The notes: generated by a model from the sequence alone, not told the origin. Positions 34,268-44,005 are shown, counted from the first letter of the stretch. The stretch is 64,000 bases of DNA from CAZHZT01 sp964537285 (GCA_964537285.1 CAZHZT010000011.1:4128-68127); one strand, 5' to 3'. Made by a program: numbers and translations.

Positions 34268-36022
34268 CTAGTCATTATCCAGACGAAGATCAAAGCGCTT
34301 GCGCATTTCCTGCAATAAGGGGTTTTGCTCCATCATTTTCTCGTATTTTTCCTTATTAGTGAGCGGTTTTGCAGGTTTTTTTATGTTAATATTATTAGTT
34401 AACTCCTGATTTATTTTTAATTCCAGGACTAACTTTGGTCGCTGAATGCTAGCACGAAGGATGTCAATCAAGTCTCTCTCCTCTCTAATTAAATTAGCAA
34501 AAACTTTTGAGCTAACCTCAATAATTAGTTTCTCTCCATCCAGGCTCAGAACGGCTCGTTGAAGAGCATTTTTAGCTGAAGGAGATTGGATATTTATTGC
34601 GTAATTATTCCATGCTTTTTGTACTTCCTCCAGAGAAATGGGCCCTTCTTCCTTTTCTTTATCAGCCTCTTTGTCTTTATTAAAATTAGCAGCCAGTTTT
34701 TTTATAGATACAAACTTATGCTCGCTATGTTTTGATTCTTTTAAGCCAAATTTATCTTTACTTACACTTTTTTCCTCCTTTTTCTGGCTTGGCGGTTGCT
34801 TTTTTGGAGTTGGGGAGCTAATTACAGCTTCCTTTTTTTCCAAAACCGGAGGTATTTTTTTTCCCTTGCTTAAATCAGGAGTTTTTTTTTCCTCTTCACT
34901 TGTTTGTTGAACAATCGCACCATTTGACATTCGCTTCAAATAACTCATTTTCAATAGAGCTATTTCCACGTGTAAGCGCTTATTTACAGCCGTTTTATAA
35001 TTTATATCGCAATCGTGCGCCAACTGAAGGGCGTTGAGAATAAATTGACGTGGGGCAAGCATTGCTTGCGTCTTATATCTTTCTTCTAATTCTTTCCCAA
35101 CTTCTAACAGAGTAAGCGTATGGGGTTCCTGGCTAACCAGTAAATCCCTGAAGTGCCCGGCCAAGCCACTAACAAAAAGATCTGGTTCAAAGCCCTTTTT
35201 AATAATCTCATCTAATAATAGGAGGCAGGTTGGATAATCTTCCGATAAAAGGGCGTCAACTATTCTGAAATAATAATCATAATCCAGGAGGTTCAGATTA
35301 TCAATTACATCCTGGTAAGTAATTTGTTTTCCGGAAAAACTCGTAATTCTATCGAAAATAGAAAGAGCGTCTCGAAGGGCTCCGTCAGCTTTTTGGGCAA
35401 TGATTTGAAGGGCATCAGTTTCTGCTTGTATTCCCTCTTTATCGCAAATCCCTTTCAGGTGTTTAGCTATATCGGATACTTGAATTCTTCGAAAGTCAAA
35501 GATCTGGCATCTGGACAAGATCGTAGGAATGATCTTATGTTTTTCGGTTGTAGCCAGAATAAATATAGCATATGACGGAGGTTCTTCCAATGTTTTTAGA
35601 AAGGCATTAAAGGCTTGTTGAGAAAGCATATGAACCTCATCAATGATGAATACCTTGTATCTTCCTTTCTGAGGTTGAAAACGCACTTGTTCAATCAGGG
35701 CCCGAATATGTTCTACGCTATTGTTCGAAGCAGCATCCAGTTCTGTAATATTGAAAGAAGCATTATCATTGAAGGACACGCATGACGAGCAAGTATTGCA
35801 AGCCTCGAAGTCGGGTGTCCGGTTTTCGCAATTGAGTACCTTTGCCAGAATACGGGCACAAGTCGTTTTCCCAACTCCTCTGGGACCACAAAATAAAAAA
35901 GCATGAGCTAAGTGCCCACTTTTCAAAGCATTTTTTAGTGTGTTGGAAACATTTTGCTGCCCCACTACCTCATCAAACCGCTGTGGCCTATATTTTCTCG
36001 CTGAAACGATGAACTTACTCAT
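34268..36022 (-). CDS. dnaX: DNA polymerase III subunit gamma/tau
   Basis: 584 residues from the ATG at 36022 (MSKFIVSARKYRPQRFDEVV), the start seen in Bacteroidota homologues; a further upstream in-frame ATG at 36061 adds 13 non-conserved residues. Clamp-loader ATPase of the replisome. Visible: Walker A CGPRGVGKTT, the four-cysteine zinc module (CENRTPDFEACNTCSSC), Walker B FIIDEVHMLS, sensor ATTEKHKIIPTILSRCQ. Domain III follows, then a Lys/Glu/Ser-rich linker (about 380-480) and a tau-like C-terminal domain. A poly-A/T slippery run for gamma production is not evident. Confidence 0.95.
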   Translation of the reverse strand: MSKFIVSARKYRPQRFDEVVGQQNVSNTLKNALKSGHLAHAFLFCGPRGVGKTTCARILAKVLNCENRTPDFEACNTCSSCVSFNDNASFNITELDAASNNSVEHIRALIEQVRFQPQKGRYKVFIIDEVHMLSQQAFNAFLKTLEEPPSYAIFILATTEKHKIIPTILSRCQIFDFRRIQVSDIAKHLKGICDKEGIQAETDALQIIAQKADGALRDALSIFDRITSFSGKQITYQDVIDNLNLLDYDYYFRIVDALLSEDYPTCLLLLDEIIKKGFEPDLFVSGLAGHFRDLLVSQEPHTLTLLEVGKELEERYKTQAMLAPRQFILNALQLAHDCDINYKTAVNKRLHVEIALLKMSYLKRMSNGAIVQQTSEEEKKTPDLSKGKKIPPVLEKKEAVISSPTPKKQPPSQKKEEKSVSKDKFGLKESKHSEHKFVSIKKLAANFNKDKEADKEKEEGPISLEEVQKAWNNYAINIQSPSAKNALQRAVLSLDGEKLIIEVSSKVFANLIREERDLIDILRASIQRPKLVLELKINQELTNNINIKKPAKPLTNKEKYEKMMEQNPLLQEMRKRFDLRLDND

Positions 36023-36121
36023 ACAATGGAAATAGTATAAAATAATCCGGTTTACTATCAAAAATCCCTTCTACAAAGATAATAGATTTAGTGAGGTCAA
36101 CCAACCCATAAGACATTCTGC

Positions 36122-37054
36122 CTACAAAGGAGGGAACATTAATAACTTGGCAGGCTCATCTTTTTTAGATTCATTAGAAATAAAGAGATTTCCCAGTTTA
36201 TCAAAAGTAATCCCTTCGGGCTGGCGATGAACCTTCTTTTTTAAAGGAGAAATATGCTTTATTTCCCCTTTTCTTGATAAAATGATAATGGCACGTCCTG
36301 TAGAGGAAATAATATAGAAATGGTCATCCAGAGGATTAACAGCAATACCAGAAGGCAAAAACGTTATTTCTTTTTCTTCTGCCAGTTCCTCTAGTTCATC
36401 CACATCGCTTAATTCATTTTTATCAATAAACGACCGTATTTTTTCTTGCTCAACCATAAGTACAGGATCCGTAGAAATCATTTCTCCGAGTTCGGGATCA
36501 AAAGCGTAAATTGCTCTGACTTCATCATCATCTATTCCCTTAACGCCTGATTTTTCTTTACAAGCAATAAGCAGGTGTTTTTTAACCGGATCATACGTTA
36601 AACCTTCAATATCCGCATCTTTTTCTATATCTGTATCAAACTTTAGTACAGCCAAGGCACTTTCTTTTCCTGGCTTTATTCGGTACAAATTACCATTACT
36701 TTTAACGACCCATACATAATCCCCAACAGCTTCGACCCCCTCAAAGTCTCCTGAAGGTCCGAACTTAATGCGGTTTAGAATATTTCCATCCACTCGATTT
36801 AATATAAAAACAACCCCTAATTCGTCTTGCACTGCGTACAAGGACTGTCCGTCCGCAGTCATACTCAGGCCGGATATTTCCTCCAGTTCTGAAGGTAATT
36901 CTATTGTTTTTACAGGGCGATTAAAATTATAGGGTGCCTGGAGGAAGAAATCCTGGCTGCACATAGTAAAAGGGATTAAGAAAAATAAGGTACAGATATA
37001 AATAATAATATTCATGATAATTTTTTTCGTTCTTTGAGCTTTTTTGCCAATCAT
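36122..37054 (-). CDS. SdiA-regulated/YjiK-like beta-propeller protein, exported
   Basis: 310 residues: signal peptide (IIIYICTLFFLIPFTMC, with a cysteine that could be lipidated though the lipobox is weak), then a beta-propeller-like domain of the SdiA-regulated (YjiK) family, with ELEEISGLSMTADGQSLYAV, GDFEGVEAVGDYVWVV, DADIEGLTYDPVKKHLLIAC and HRQPEGITFDKLGNLFISNE as repeated blade motifs. Function of the family is uncertain. The start overlaps the stop of the giant cyclase gene (TAATG), so the two are coupled. Start could instead be the internal ATG at 37015. Confidence 0.75.
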   Translation of the reverse strand: MIGKKAQRTKKIIMNIIIYICTLFFLIPFTMCSQDFFLQAPYNFNRPVKTIELPSELEEISGLSMTADGQSLYAVQDELGVVFILNRVDGNILNRIKFGPSGDFEGVEAVGDYVWVVKSNGNLYRIKPGKESALAVLKFDTDIEKDADIEGLTYDPVKKHLLIACKEKSGVKGIDDDEVRAIYAFDPELGEMISTDPVLMVEQEKIRSFIDKNELSDVDELEELAEEKEITFLPSGIAVNPLDDHFYIISSTGRAIIILSRKGEIKHISPLKKKVHRQPEGITFDKLGNLFISNESKKDEPAKLLMFPPL

Positions 37055-40000
37055 TAACCCGCGCTTTTGACTTCCTCGTAATATTTCTTAACGAAATACT
37101 CTTTATTGATTTCAACCAATTCTTCGAGAAGTTCATGCGCCTTTTCCCTGTAGTAATTATTTTGACTCACTTTCCATAAATAGTAATTTACAAAAGCTTT
37201 GCCTTTAAAGGTTTCCGCTTTGGGCAGAAGAGCCTCAAGATGGTTAATGGCATTTTCTTTTTCACCTTTTGCACTCAGAATATTGGCAAAGAGCATCTCA
37301 AGCTCGAACAATAAATCCTGATTATCCAGACTTTGGGCTACCGAACAAGCTTTATTATAAGCTTCCTCAGCTTCTGTAATAAGATTTAGCTTAATCAAAG
37401 GATAAGCACTCTCCATAAAACTAAATGCAAGTATGAGTTTATTGTTAATATTTTTTGAAATAGAAACAGCTTCATTGTAGTAATCAACGGATGCTCTATA
37501 GTTACCTGTGAAGTTAGCAACATCTCCCAATGTATTCAATGCCTTAGCAATGCCTTTCTGGTAGCCTAGTTCCCGACTAAGGGCCAGATTCCGTGTTAGG
37601 AAATCATTAGCACTTTCAAACTCTCCGATTACGCTGTAAAGTTCTCCTATTAAACCGAAAGCAATAGAGATTCCTTGTTTATCGCCAAGTTCTTCACAAA
37701 TTTTTAAATCTTCTTTAAAATACTGCATAGCCTTGTCAAAATCTCCCCGACGCTGATAGATACTTCCCATGCTTCCGGTTGCGATGGCCATTAAATGTTT
37801 ATCTCCAAGTTCTTTACTTAAAGACAGCCCCCTTTCGTAGCATTCAAGGGATTCTTCATAAGCGCTTTGTTCAAAATAAAGAATGCCAAGGTTTGTGTAA
37901 AGCACTGCTGAGCCTTGTTTATCAGCTACTTTTAACTGAGCTCTCATAGCCTGAATCCCTTCTTTGTATCTACCTTGGTTCATGTAAGTCAGGCCAAGGT
38001 TAGCGGCAATCTCGGCAATGGAAGTCGTAAGTTTTTCAGTAATACTTATCCGGATGCTTTTTTGGAAAAAAGCCTTTGCCTGTTCGTATTCACCCTGGCG
38101 GAAATAAAGATTTCCAAGATTTCCGTTTACTTTAATGATTCCGACTTTGTCATTAGTTTCTTCAAAAAAACGTGCCGCATTCGAAAGATGGATCTGAGCT
38201 ATTTTATAATTTCCGCGAAGCATTGAGAAATGCCCTAAGCTGTTGTGAGCTCGTCCAATGAGGGTTTTATTTCCAGTAAGCCTGGCTTCATCCAAACTCT
38301 CCGTTAAATTTCTTTCACACTCTTCCCAATCTCCAATTAATTCTAAGACACTTCCTTTTTTTAATAAGGTATTAGCACGTTCTGCTGCCGCTTCTTTATC
38401 CAAATAGGCCAGTAATTTATCGTAGTACTCAATGGCATTTTGATTTTGGAAGTTTCGCTTTGCATAATCGGCGCTTTTGTCTAGATATTCTATAGTTTTT
38501 TGCTCCATGCCTGCTTGTTCATAGTGAAAAGCAAGCTCCGGATAATGTTCTTCAAGGCTGTCCTCGTAGAGTCTTTCAATAGCTTTTGCAGTAAGGCTGT
38601 GCAGCTCTCTAAGCCGGGCCCGCAATTGCATATCGTATACAGCCTCTCTCAACAATGAGTGTTTAAAAATATATCTGAGTTCGTTTAATGAGCTCCATAT
38701 TTGTCCTTTTACAGCGCTCTTAACCTGATCCTTTAAAACATTTTGCAAATCGCCATTTTCTTCCAGAAAAGACTCCTGATATTTCATTACTTCATTGAGC
38801 ACAGGTACTTCAAATTCTCTTCCTATTACGGCTGCCGCTTTAACGGTTTCTTTTACCAAAGTGGATAAGCGATCAATTCTTGCAGTAAGAATAGCATTTA
38901 TAGAAGAGTTCAGTTTAATGTTTTGGTTTTGTATGCTCCACTTACCATTTTTCTTTTCCAGAAGGCCGCTCTCTGTAAAATATTCAATAATCTGTTCAAG
39001 ATAAAAAGGGTTCCCGTTGGTCATACGTTGTAAAAGTGCCAGGAAGGATTCCTCTAATTCTCCTTTTATTTGGTCTTCAGCAAAAGTTTTTACAGCTTCT
39101 GCCGAAAGAAGGTTAAGATCGACCTCCACGTAAGAGATGTTTTCCATCCTAAAAAAGCTCTGTTCCAGCATAAGCTTTCGAGCCCCTTCATCATTGTACC
39201 GGGAGGTAAGCAGGAAAAAGACAGGAAAATTTTTCGCTTTTTTGAGGAACTCCTGAAGAAAGGTAATTGAATCTGCATCATACCAATGAGCATCTTCAAT
39301 CATCACAACCAATGGTTTGTGTTGGGATTGTATTAAGAAAAAGTTGAGTAAAGCTGAAAAAGTATTTCGATATCGACCTTTTGCATCAAGTTGCTTCCAA
39401 AGAGAATTTTCATAATCGATCCCTATCAAGCCGGCCAGTACTGTTTTAGTCCTGTTCAGTTCTGAAATAAATTCCGTTGGAACGATTGAAGAATTACGCA
39501 TGGATTTCTCTAATAATTCTTCAAAAGCGGATTCAAAACTGAGCAGATTTGTTTGTTTGCTATTTTCCGGTGATTGTTGGAAGTAATTTTTTAAAAAATA
39601 AATAAAGGGATTGAAAGATTTTCTCAAAATCTGATCTGACTGACATACAAACCAGCTGATGTCTCCCAATTCTCCTAACTTCTTGTTCAATTCAAAAGCA
39701 ATCCGGCTCTTACCTATACCAGCTTCGCCAAATACTACGGCTACTCCTGCAAATTCTTTTTGAAGAATAGGCAAGGCAAAGTTAAATAACTGCTCTAGTT
39801 CAGCTTCTCTTCCAACTAACTTTCCTGAAAAGAGAACCTCATTGGTTCGGTGGCCAATCAGGTGATAGGTAGGCATACTGTTTTCAAACCCTTTGTACTC
39901 AATATCTCCTCTGTGTTCAAAACGAAAATGCCTTTCTCTCTGTACTTCTTCATCTACCAGAATTTCCCCCCACGAAGCATTTACCATTAGGCGGGCAGCA

Positions 40001-41109
40001 AGGTTGATGTAATTTCCAACGGCTGCGTATTGGCACCTTTCCTCCCCTCCGATAATTCCTGTAAAAGCCATTCCCGAAGTAATGCCTATTTTGACATTTA
40101 TCAGTTTTCCTATACTTTTTTCTTTTAGGCTGGATTGGATGGATGAAGCAAACTCTAATGCCCTTTTTATATTATTTTCGAATGCTACCGGAGCCCCAAA
40201 AAATACAACCATTACTCCGCCCTTGTCTCCAAAGTCGATTTCTTTGAAATACCCAGAGAAAACATCTGCTAAGTCGAGAATAATACTGGTGAATTCGAAT
40301 AGTTCTTTGTGTTCCCGAGCTCCCTTGAAGGCTAAAAAAACAGATACGACCGGTCTGAACTCACCAGCCTGATCCAAATCCAGCACTTCTTTAGGTAAAA
40401 AATCCTCGGCTATGGTTCTTTGAAGATCGGGCTGGTGAATAAACTGACCATTGCTGGGAGGAGTATTTTTAGGGAGGTTATGAAACAAATAAAAACCCTT
40501 TTCCAGTTTTGTTAATTTCGTTTGCAATACTGTCGGCACAATGGTCTTATCAATAACAATCTCTCCCTCATTGGCAAAAGACTGACATTTTGCGCTGGAA
40601 AGAATGGGGTCTCCTCTAAAATAAAAAGCCTTTTTGTGATTGCCTACAATTCCCCATTTTACAGATCCCATAGAGATGCCAATTTTGATGCCAATTTTAT
40701 AAATAGAAAGTGGTCCTTCATTCTCCCTTTCCAGATCAAAAAGGGTAATCAGATCAACAGCTGTATCAAGGACCTTCAAAATGATATCTTCCTCGCTTGT
40801 TCCAATTTCAAATATAGCCGTAAAAGCATCTCCTGCAAAATATGGAATAAACCCTCCTTTGAGGTACACATGGTGTACGAGTGGATCAAAAATTTTATTC
40901 AGATAATTAGATAACTTTTCCGCCCCTTCATTCCCTTGTTTCATCAAGCTTTCGGTAAGGAATGTAAAATTCGAAAGATCAATAAACATCGCTACCCCCG
41001 GAAATTCACCTTCCATATCGCGATTGCTCAACTTATCTTGGATAAACGTTGGTATTAATCTTCTCACGTTATTCTTTATTATACTCAAATAAATCTGATC
41101 CTTTTGCAA
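37054..41109 (-). CDS. Cyclase-domain / AAA ATPase / TPR signalling protein
   Basis: Up to 1351 residues. Order: nucleotide-cyclase domain 1 (about 30-210, with both metal Asp in MFIDLSNFT and YFAGDAFTAIF), cyclase-like domain 2 (about 255-430, first metal Asp missing: VFLAFKGAREH), AAA-type ATPase (about 445-830; Walker A GEAGIGKS, Walker B LVVMIEDAHW), then ten or more TPR repeats (850-1335). Such proteins resemble large STAND-like adenylate cyclases, where TPRs sense a partner and the ATPase gates the cyclase. Start uncertain: the first in-frame codon is TTG at 41109, inside a TAACTTTG box; later TTG, GTG or ATG codons are alternatives. Cytoplasmic. Confidence 0.85.
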   Translation of the reverse strand: MQKDQIYLSIIKNNVRRLIPTFIQDKLSNRDMEGEFPGVAMFIDLSNFTFLTESLMKQGNEGAEKLSNYLNKIFDPLVHHVYLKGGFIPYFAGDAFTAIFEIGTSEEDIILKVLDTAVDLITLFDLERENEGPLSIYKIGIKIGISMGSVKWGIVGNHKKAFYFRGDPILSSAKCQSFANEGEIVIDKTIVPTVLQTKLTKLEKGFYLFHNLPKNTPPSNGQFIHQPDLQRTIAEDFLPKEVLDLDQAGEFRPVVSVFLAFKGAREHKELFEFTSIILDLADVFSGYFKEIDFGDKGGVMVVFFGAPVAFENNIKRALEFASSIQSSLKEKSIGKLINVKIGITSGMAFTGIIGGEERCQYAAVGNYINLAARLMVNASWGEILVDEEVQRERHFRFEHRGDIEYKGFENSMPTYHLIGHRTNEVLFSGKLVGREAELEQLFNFALPILQKEFAGVAVVFGEAGIGKSRIAFELNKKLGELGDISWFVCQSDQILRKSFNPFIYFLKNYFQQSPENSKQTNLLSFESAFEELLEKSMRNSSIVPTEFISELNRTKTVLAGLIGIDYENSLWKQLDAKGRYRNTFSALLNFFLIQSQHKPLVVMIEDAHWYDADSITFLQEFLKKAKNFPVFFLLTSRYNDEGARKLMLEQSFFRMENISYVEVDLNLLSAEAVKTFAEDQIKGELEESFLALLQRMTNGNPFYLEQIIEYFTESGLLEKKNGKWSIQNQNIKLNSSINAILTARIDRLSTLVKETVKAAAVIGREFEVPVLNEVMKYQESFLEENGDLQNVLKDQVKSAVKGQIWSSLNELRYIFKHSLLREAVYDMQLRARLRELHSLTAKAIERLYEDSLEEHYPELAFHYEQAGMEQKTIEYLDKSADYAKRNFQNQNAIEYYDKLLAYLDKEAAAERANTLLKKGSVLELIGDWEECERNLTESLDEARLTGNKTLIGRAHNSLGHFSMLRGNYKIAQIHLSNAARFFEETNDKVGIIKVNGNLGNLYFRQGEYEQAKAFFQKSIRISITEKLTTSIAEIAANLGLTYMNQGRYKEGIQAMRAQLKVADKQGSAVLYTNLGILYFEQSAYEESLECYERGLSLSKELGDKHLMAIATGSMGSIYQRRGDFDKAMQYFKEDLKICEELGDKQGISIAFGLIGELYSVIGEFESANDFLTRNLALSRELGYQKGIAKALNTLGDVANFTGNYRASVDYYNEAVSISKNINNKLILAFSFMESAYPLIKLNLITEAEEAYNKACSVAQSLDNQDLLFELEMLFANILSAKGEKENAINHLEALLPKAETFKGKAFVNYYLWKVSQNNYYREKAHELLEELVEINKEYFVKKYYEEVKSAG

Positions 41110-41125
41110 AGTTAGAGCAAATATA
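41107..41125 (-). promoter_or_regulatory. TAnnTTTG boxes upstream of the giant cyclase gene
   Basis: On the minus strand TATATTTG (41118-41125) and TAACTTTG (41107-41114) lie 3 bp apart, both fitting the -7 consensus. Transcription from either would leave little or no leader before the annotated TTG start. Confidence 0.45.
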
Positions 41126-41222
41126 CTTTAGTTATGTTCTATACTGAATCAATTATCACCACTTCTTCCCCGGGTACACCTTACTTAACATAAAATTAAC
41201 AATAGAAACTCAATAAAATAAG

Positions 41223-41230
41223 TATTTTTG
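41223..41230 (+). promoter_or_regulatory. -7 box for the dksA-like gene
   Basis: TATTTTTG fits TAnnTTTG; no good TTG at the right distance is seen, only TTAACA about 20 bp upstream. It is followed after 26 bp by the family D palindrome. Confidence 0.45.
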
Positions 41231-41256
41231 CGAACGAATTATAATAAAATTTCATA

Positions 41257-41414
41257 TAAGCACCCGAACAAAATTAAGTACAACAAAATTTCGTTTCCTT
41301 TTCTCTTCAATTTCGTTGGAAAGCCTCGTCGTAGCTATGGCTACGTTTTCCGCCTCATTGAAGAAAAAAGGATTCCAAAATTTTTAGTTATACTTAATTT
41401 TGTTCAGGTGCTTA
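41257..41414. repeat. Palindromic element family D
   Basis: 158 bp with near-perfect 24-bp terminal inverted repeats (TAAGCACCCGAACAAAATTA... and ...TAATTTTGTTCAGGTGCTTA, one mismatch), a second paired region CTTCAAT/ATTGAAG, and a central CGTAGCTATGGCTACG palindrome. It lies in the leader of the dksA-like gene, 29 bp before its ATG. The whole 334-bp gap holds nothing else but the promoter boxes. Confidence 0.8.
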
Positions 41415-41443
41415 GCTTTAAAAAAGGCAAATAAAATAAAATA

Positions 41444-41821
41444 ATGAATAAATCAGTTGAAAAAACACGCTATAACGATAAAGAACTGTTTGAATTTCAA
41501 GAAATCATCAATGAAAAACTCAAAACGACTCGCCAACAACTAAATCTTATTGAAAATCAACTCGAAGAATTAGCTGATAACCCTGACATTAAAGTAAAAG
41601 GACTGGATGACGCAATCGGTACAGAGGAAAACGAACGATTAACGTCTATGGCCGCAAGGCTTCATAAATATATTAAGCATCTTGATAATGCTCTCCTAAG
41701 AATCAACAATAAAGTTTACGGTATTTGTCGTGAAAGTGGTAAGCTCATTTCCAAAGAACGCCTGAAAGCCGTTCCTCACGCTACTTTAAGTATTGAGGCT
41801 AAATTACACCGCAAAAGATAA
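41444..41821 (+). CDS. DksA/TraR-family zinc-finger-like protein
   Basis: 125 residues. Long coiled-coil helices (about 12-85; LKTTRQQLNLIENQLEELAD) followed by the C4-like DksA/TraR domain YGICRESGKLISKERLKAVP, in which only one of the four zinc cysteines remains, as is normal in Bacteroidota. Proteins of this family bind the RNA polymerase secondary channel, and in this phylum commonly precede lspA, as here. A role in tuning transcription with ppGpp is inferred from family. Confidence 0.88.
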   Translation: MNKSVEKTRYNDKELFEFQEIINEKLKTTRQQLNLIENQLEELADNPDIKVKGLDDAIGTEENERLTSMAARLHKYIKHLDNALLRINNKVYGICRESGKLISKERLKAVPHATLSIEAKLHRKR

Positions 41822-42150
41822 GTACTTCACAAAACAAGCAGCCACCTGCTAAGTACGTTCGTCGCGACTGGCAGGAAATATTCTTCTTCGAGGGGCGTTC
41901 TTTTTTTGGAAACTTTAGTAAAAATTTCAAAAAAAGAATGCACTCAATAGAAAACACTACTCCCAGGTTATACGAATTACTTACGAGACAGCCTCATTAT
42001 TCCTTAAATTGCTTAATTTTGTCTTCGAATATTTCAAGATGAGATTTATTCCTCTCCCCTGAGGACATTTTGTTTGGGCAATCTTCTGAACTCTATTAGA
42101 AAAAAAGTGTTTTTTTTAGTCAAGCTTACAAGATATAAACTTCTTTAGAA
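41822..42150. other. 329-bp intergenic region before lspA
   Basis: AT-rich, with a T-run near 41904-41911 that may end the dksA-like transcript. No gene, repeat of the known families or clear promoter found. Confidence 0.5.
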
Positions 42151-42897
42151 TTGAGTAAAACAGCAAAAATTATAACGATTGTCCTGTTGGTCCTTATATT
42201 GGATCAATCATTAAAGATTTGGGTTAAGACCAACATGACCCTTACTGAATCATTTTATCTGTTAGGTATGCCGTGGGCGAGAATTTACTTTGTAGAAAAT
42301 GAAGGGATGGCATTCGGCCTTACGTTTGGCGGAAATTATGGAAAGCTATTTTTGAGCTTATTCAGAATCCTTGCAGTAACTTTCCTATTCTATTATATAG
42401 GCAAATTAATTAAGATAGGTGCTCCGTTCGGCTTGCTGATCAGTTTTGCCTTAATTTTAGCTGGTGCAGTAGGAAACATCATCGACAGTGCTGTTTATGG
42501 CATGATCTTCTCCGCTTCCTGCAAAGATTGTGACCCAGCCGTTTTATTCCCGGATAGTGGGGGCTATGCTGGCTTTTTACATGGGAAGGTGGTTGATATG
42601 TTCTATTTCCCTTTGTTCAAGGGCACTTTCCCTGAATGGTTGCCGTTTTGGGGTGGAGAGCGCTATGAGTTCTTCCGTCCCGTATTTAATTTAGCGGACA
42701 CTTCGATAACTATCGGTGTTCTGAGCATTCTTATTTTTCAAAGAAGTTTTTTCTCGGATAAAAATGAGTCTGCTGATGAAAAGACTTCAGAAATAGAAGA
42801 ACCCTTACCTTCAAGCTCGAATGAAGCTGAAGATCAAGTAGATATTCCTACAAAAGGAGAGGGTGACTCAAGAGAATCAAACTTATCTATTGACTGA
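42151..42897 (+). CDS. lspA: Lipoprotein signal peptidase (signal peptidase II)
   Basis: 248 residues. Cleaves prolipoproteins at the lipobox in the inner membrane. Four hydrophobic segments, catalytic aspartates in GAVGNIIDSAVYG and FNLADTSITIG, and the VENEGMAFGL motif. It has the Bacteroidota-style insert around residues 125-165 and a long acidic C-terminal tail (from about 205). Start is taken as TTG at 42151 (MSKTAKIITIVLL), which gives the full first helix; no ATG is available before the first conserved region. Confidence 0.92.
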   Translation: MSKTAKIITIVLLVLILDQSLKIWVKTNMTLTESFYLLGMPWARIYFVENEGMAFGLTFGGNYGKLFLSLFRILAVTFLFYYIGKLIKIGAPFGLLISFALILAGAVGNIIDSAVYGMIFSASCKDCDPAVLFPDSGGYAGFLHGKVVDMFYFPLFKGTFPEWLPFWGGERYEFFRPVFNLADTSITIGVLSILIFQRSFFSDKNESADEKTSEIEEPLPSSSNEAEDQVDIPTKGEGDSRESNLSID

Positions 42898-42928
42898 TTT
42901 GGAATATTGAATAAATATTTTCATTCTT

Positions 42929-43255
42929 TCAATCTTCCTGATTTTCAGATGGAGACGATAAGAAGTTTTTGATGGCAAAACGCACTTTTCCAAGTTTCGC
43001 ATAGTCAATACTGTATTTGACAAATTTCCCCTCGCGATCTGTTTTTACTATACCCGCCCTGCGTAAAATGCGAAGATGTTGGGAAGTGATAGATTGCTCT
43101 AATTTGAGCGTATTGTAAATTTTATTTACCGGGATAGACTGGTGCTCATCTATAAATTCCAGTATTTTCATTCTCAATGGATGTGCCACAGCACGTAGCA
43201 CCTCGCCAGAGTCTTTCAGCTTTTCTCTATCGAATAGCAGGTTTGTTTTTCTCAT
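42929..43255 (-). CDS. ArsR-family winged-helix repressor, first paralogue
   Basis: 108 residues. HTH recognition helix LEQSITSQHLRILRRAGIV (about 49-67) and beta wing DREGKFVKYSID. It contains no cysteine, so it cannot be a classical thiol-metal sensor; the signal may be another ion, redox partner or nothing. It is closely similar in design to the second paralogue 410 bp away, in the same direction, implying duplication. Confidence 0.85.
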   Translation of the reverse strand: MRKTNLLFDREKLKDSGEVLRAVAHPLRMKILEFIDEHQSIPVNKIYNTLKLEQSITSQHLRILRRAGIVKTDREGKFVKYSIDYAKLGKVRFAIKNFLSSPSENQED

Positions 43256-43666
43256 AGTTGCTTATGTAATCCAAGTTGCGGTAAAAAGGGTAACGGTTAA
43301 CGGATAGTGTAAAAAACAGCTAGTGGAAAGCCTTTGAAAAGACATCTTATTCCGCAATAGTACCAGAAGGCCTTTATTAGTATTTCGTTTACCGTTGACC
43401 TTTCCCCGTTTAATCGCAACTTAAGTTATGTAGTATTATAACGTTTCCTATATAAGCAAAAATGGCTTTTTTTTATTCAATTTCAAAGAAAGGAAGAAAA
43501 TTAAATAGGGCTATCTAAAAGTTAGTTTATCGCTATTGACAGCAAAATGTTAACTTGTGAGTTGCATTTTCTGAGAAAACGCAATGCCCAAATTAAATTA
43601 TCTGACAAGAGCAGCACAACCTACATTCAGATAGCCCCACTTTTTTTTGAGTGTAACGCTGATTAT
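43256..43666. repeat. 411-bp gap between ArsR genes with palindrome family F (43270-43425)
   Basis: The left end (AAGTTGCGGTAAAAAGGGTA, 43273 onward) pairs with the right end (...TTTAATCGCAACTTAAG, to 43425), with TAACGGTTAACGG matching CGTTTACCGTTGACC. A similar single arm lies at 47339-47378. The rest, to 43666, is AT-rich with no gene seen; it may hold operators for the regulators. Confidence 0.55.
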
Positions 43667-44005
43667 TTAATCCGCAAGTTCTTCTACTAAACGAGAAATC
43701 TGAGATAACCTTTCTTTATCCAAAGAGTAGTAGATGAATTTACCTTGACGCTCAGTAATTACCACACCTGCTCTGCGCAGGATAGCCAAGTGTTGAGAAG
43801 CAACAGATTGTTCTAACCTCAACTTTACGTATATTTCTGTTACAGTCATTTTATCACTTTCTTCCAACAAATTAATAATTTGCTGGCGCAGCTTATGATT
43901 CACTGCTCTTAATACCAGTACTGCTCTACGCAATTCTGTGTAATCTAAATGAATATCGTTTTGCCCTTTTTTTAACACGATGCTTTCGTTTTCTTGTTTT
44001 CTCAT
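43667..44005 (-). CDS. ArsR-family winged-helix repressor, second paralogue
   Basis: 112 residues with HTH LEQSVASQHLAILRRAGVVI (about 68-87) and wing ERQGKFIYYSLD. No cysteine. It shares the LEQS-x-x-SQHL-x-ILRRAG core with the paralogue at 42929-43255 and a similar MRK start. The 626-bp upstream space has no divergently transcribed target, so it may control itself or remote genes. Confidence 0.85.
   Translation of the reverse strand: MRKQENESIVLKKGQNDIHLDYTELRRAVLVLRAVNHKLRQQIINLLEESDKMTVTEIYVKLRLEQSVASQHLAILRRAGVVITERQGKFIYYSLDKERLSQISRLVEELAD

Noticed and set aside
34970..34980. Third parS-like CACGTG near 34.97 kb
   Set aside because: Only the CACGTG core matches; the flanks do not form the 16-bp palindrome.
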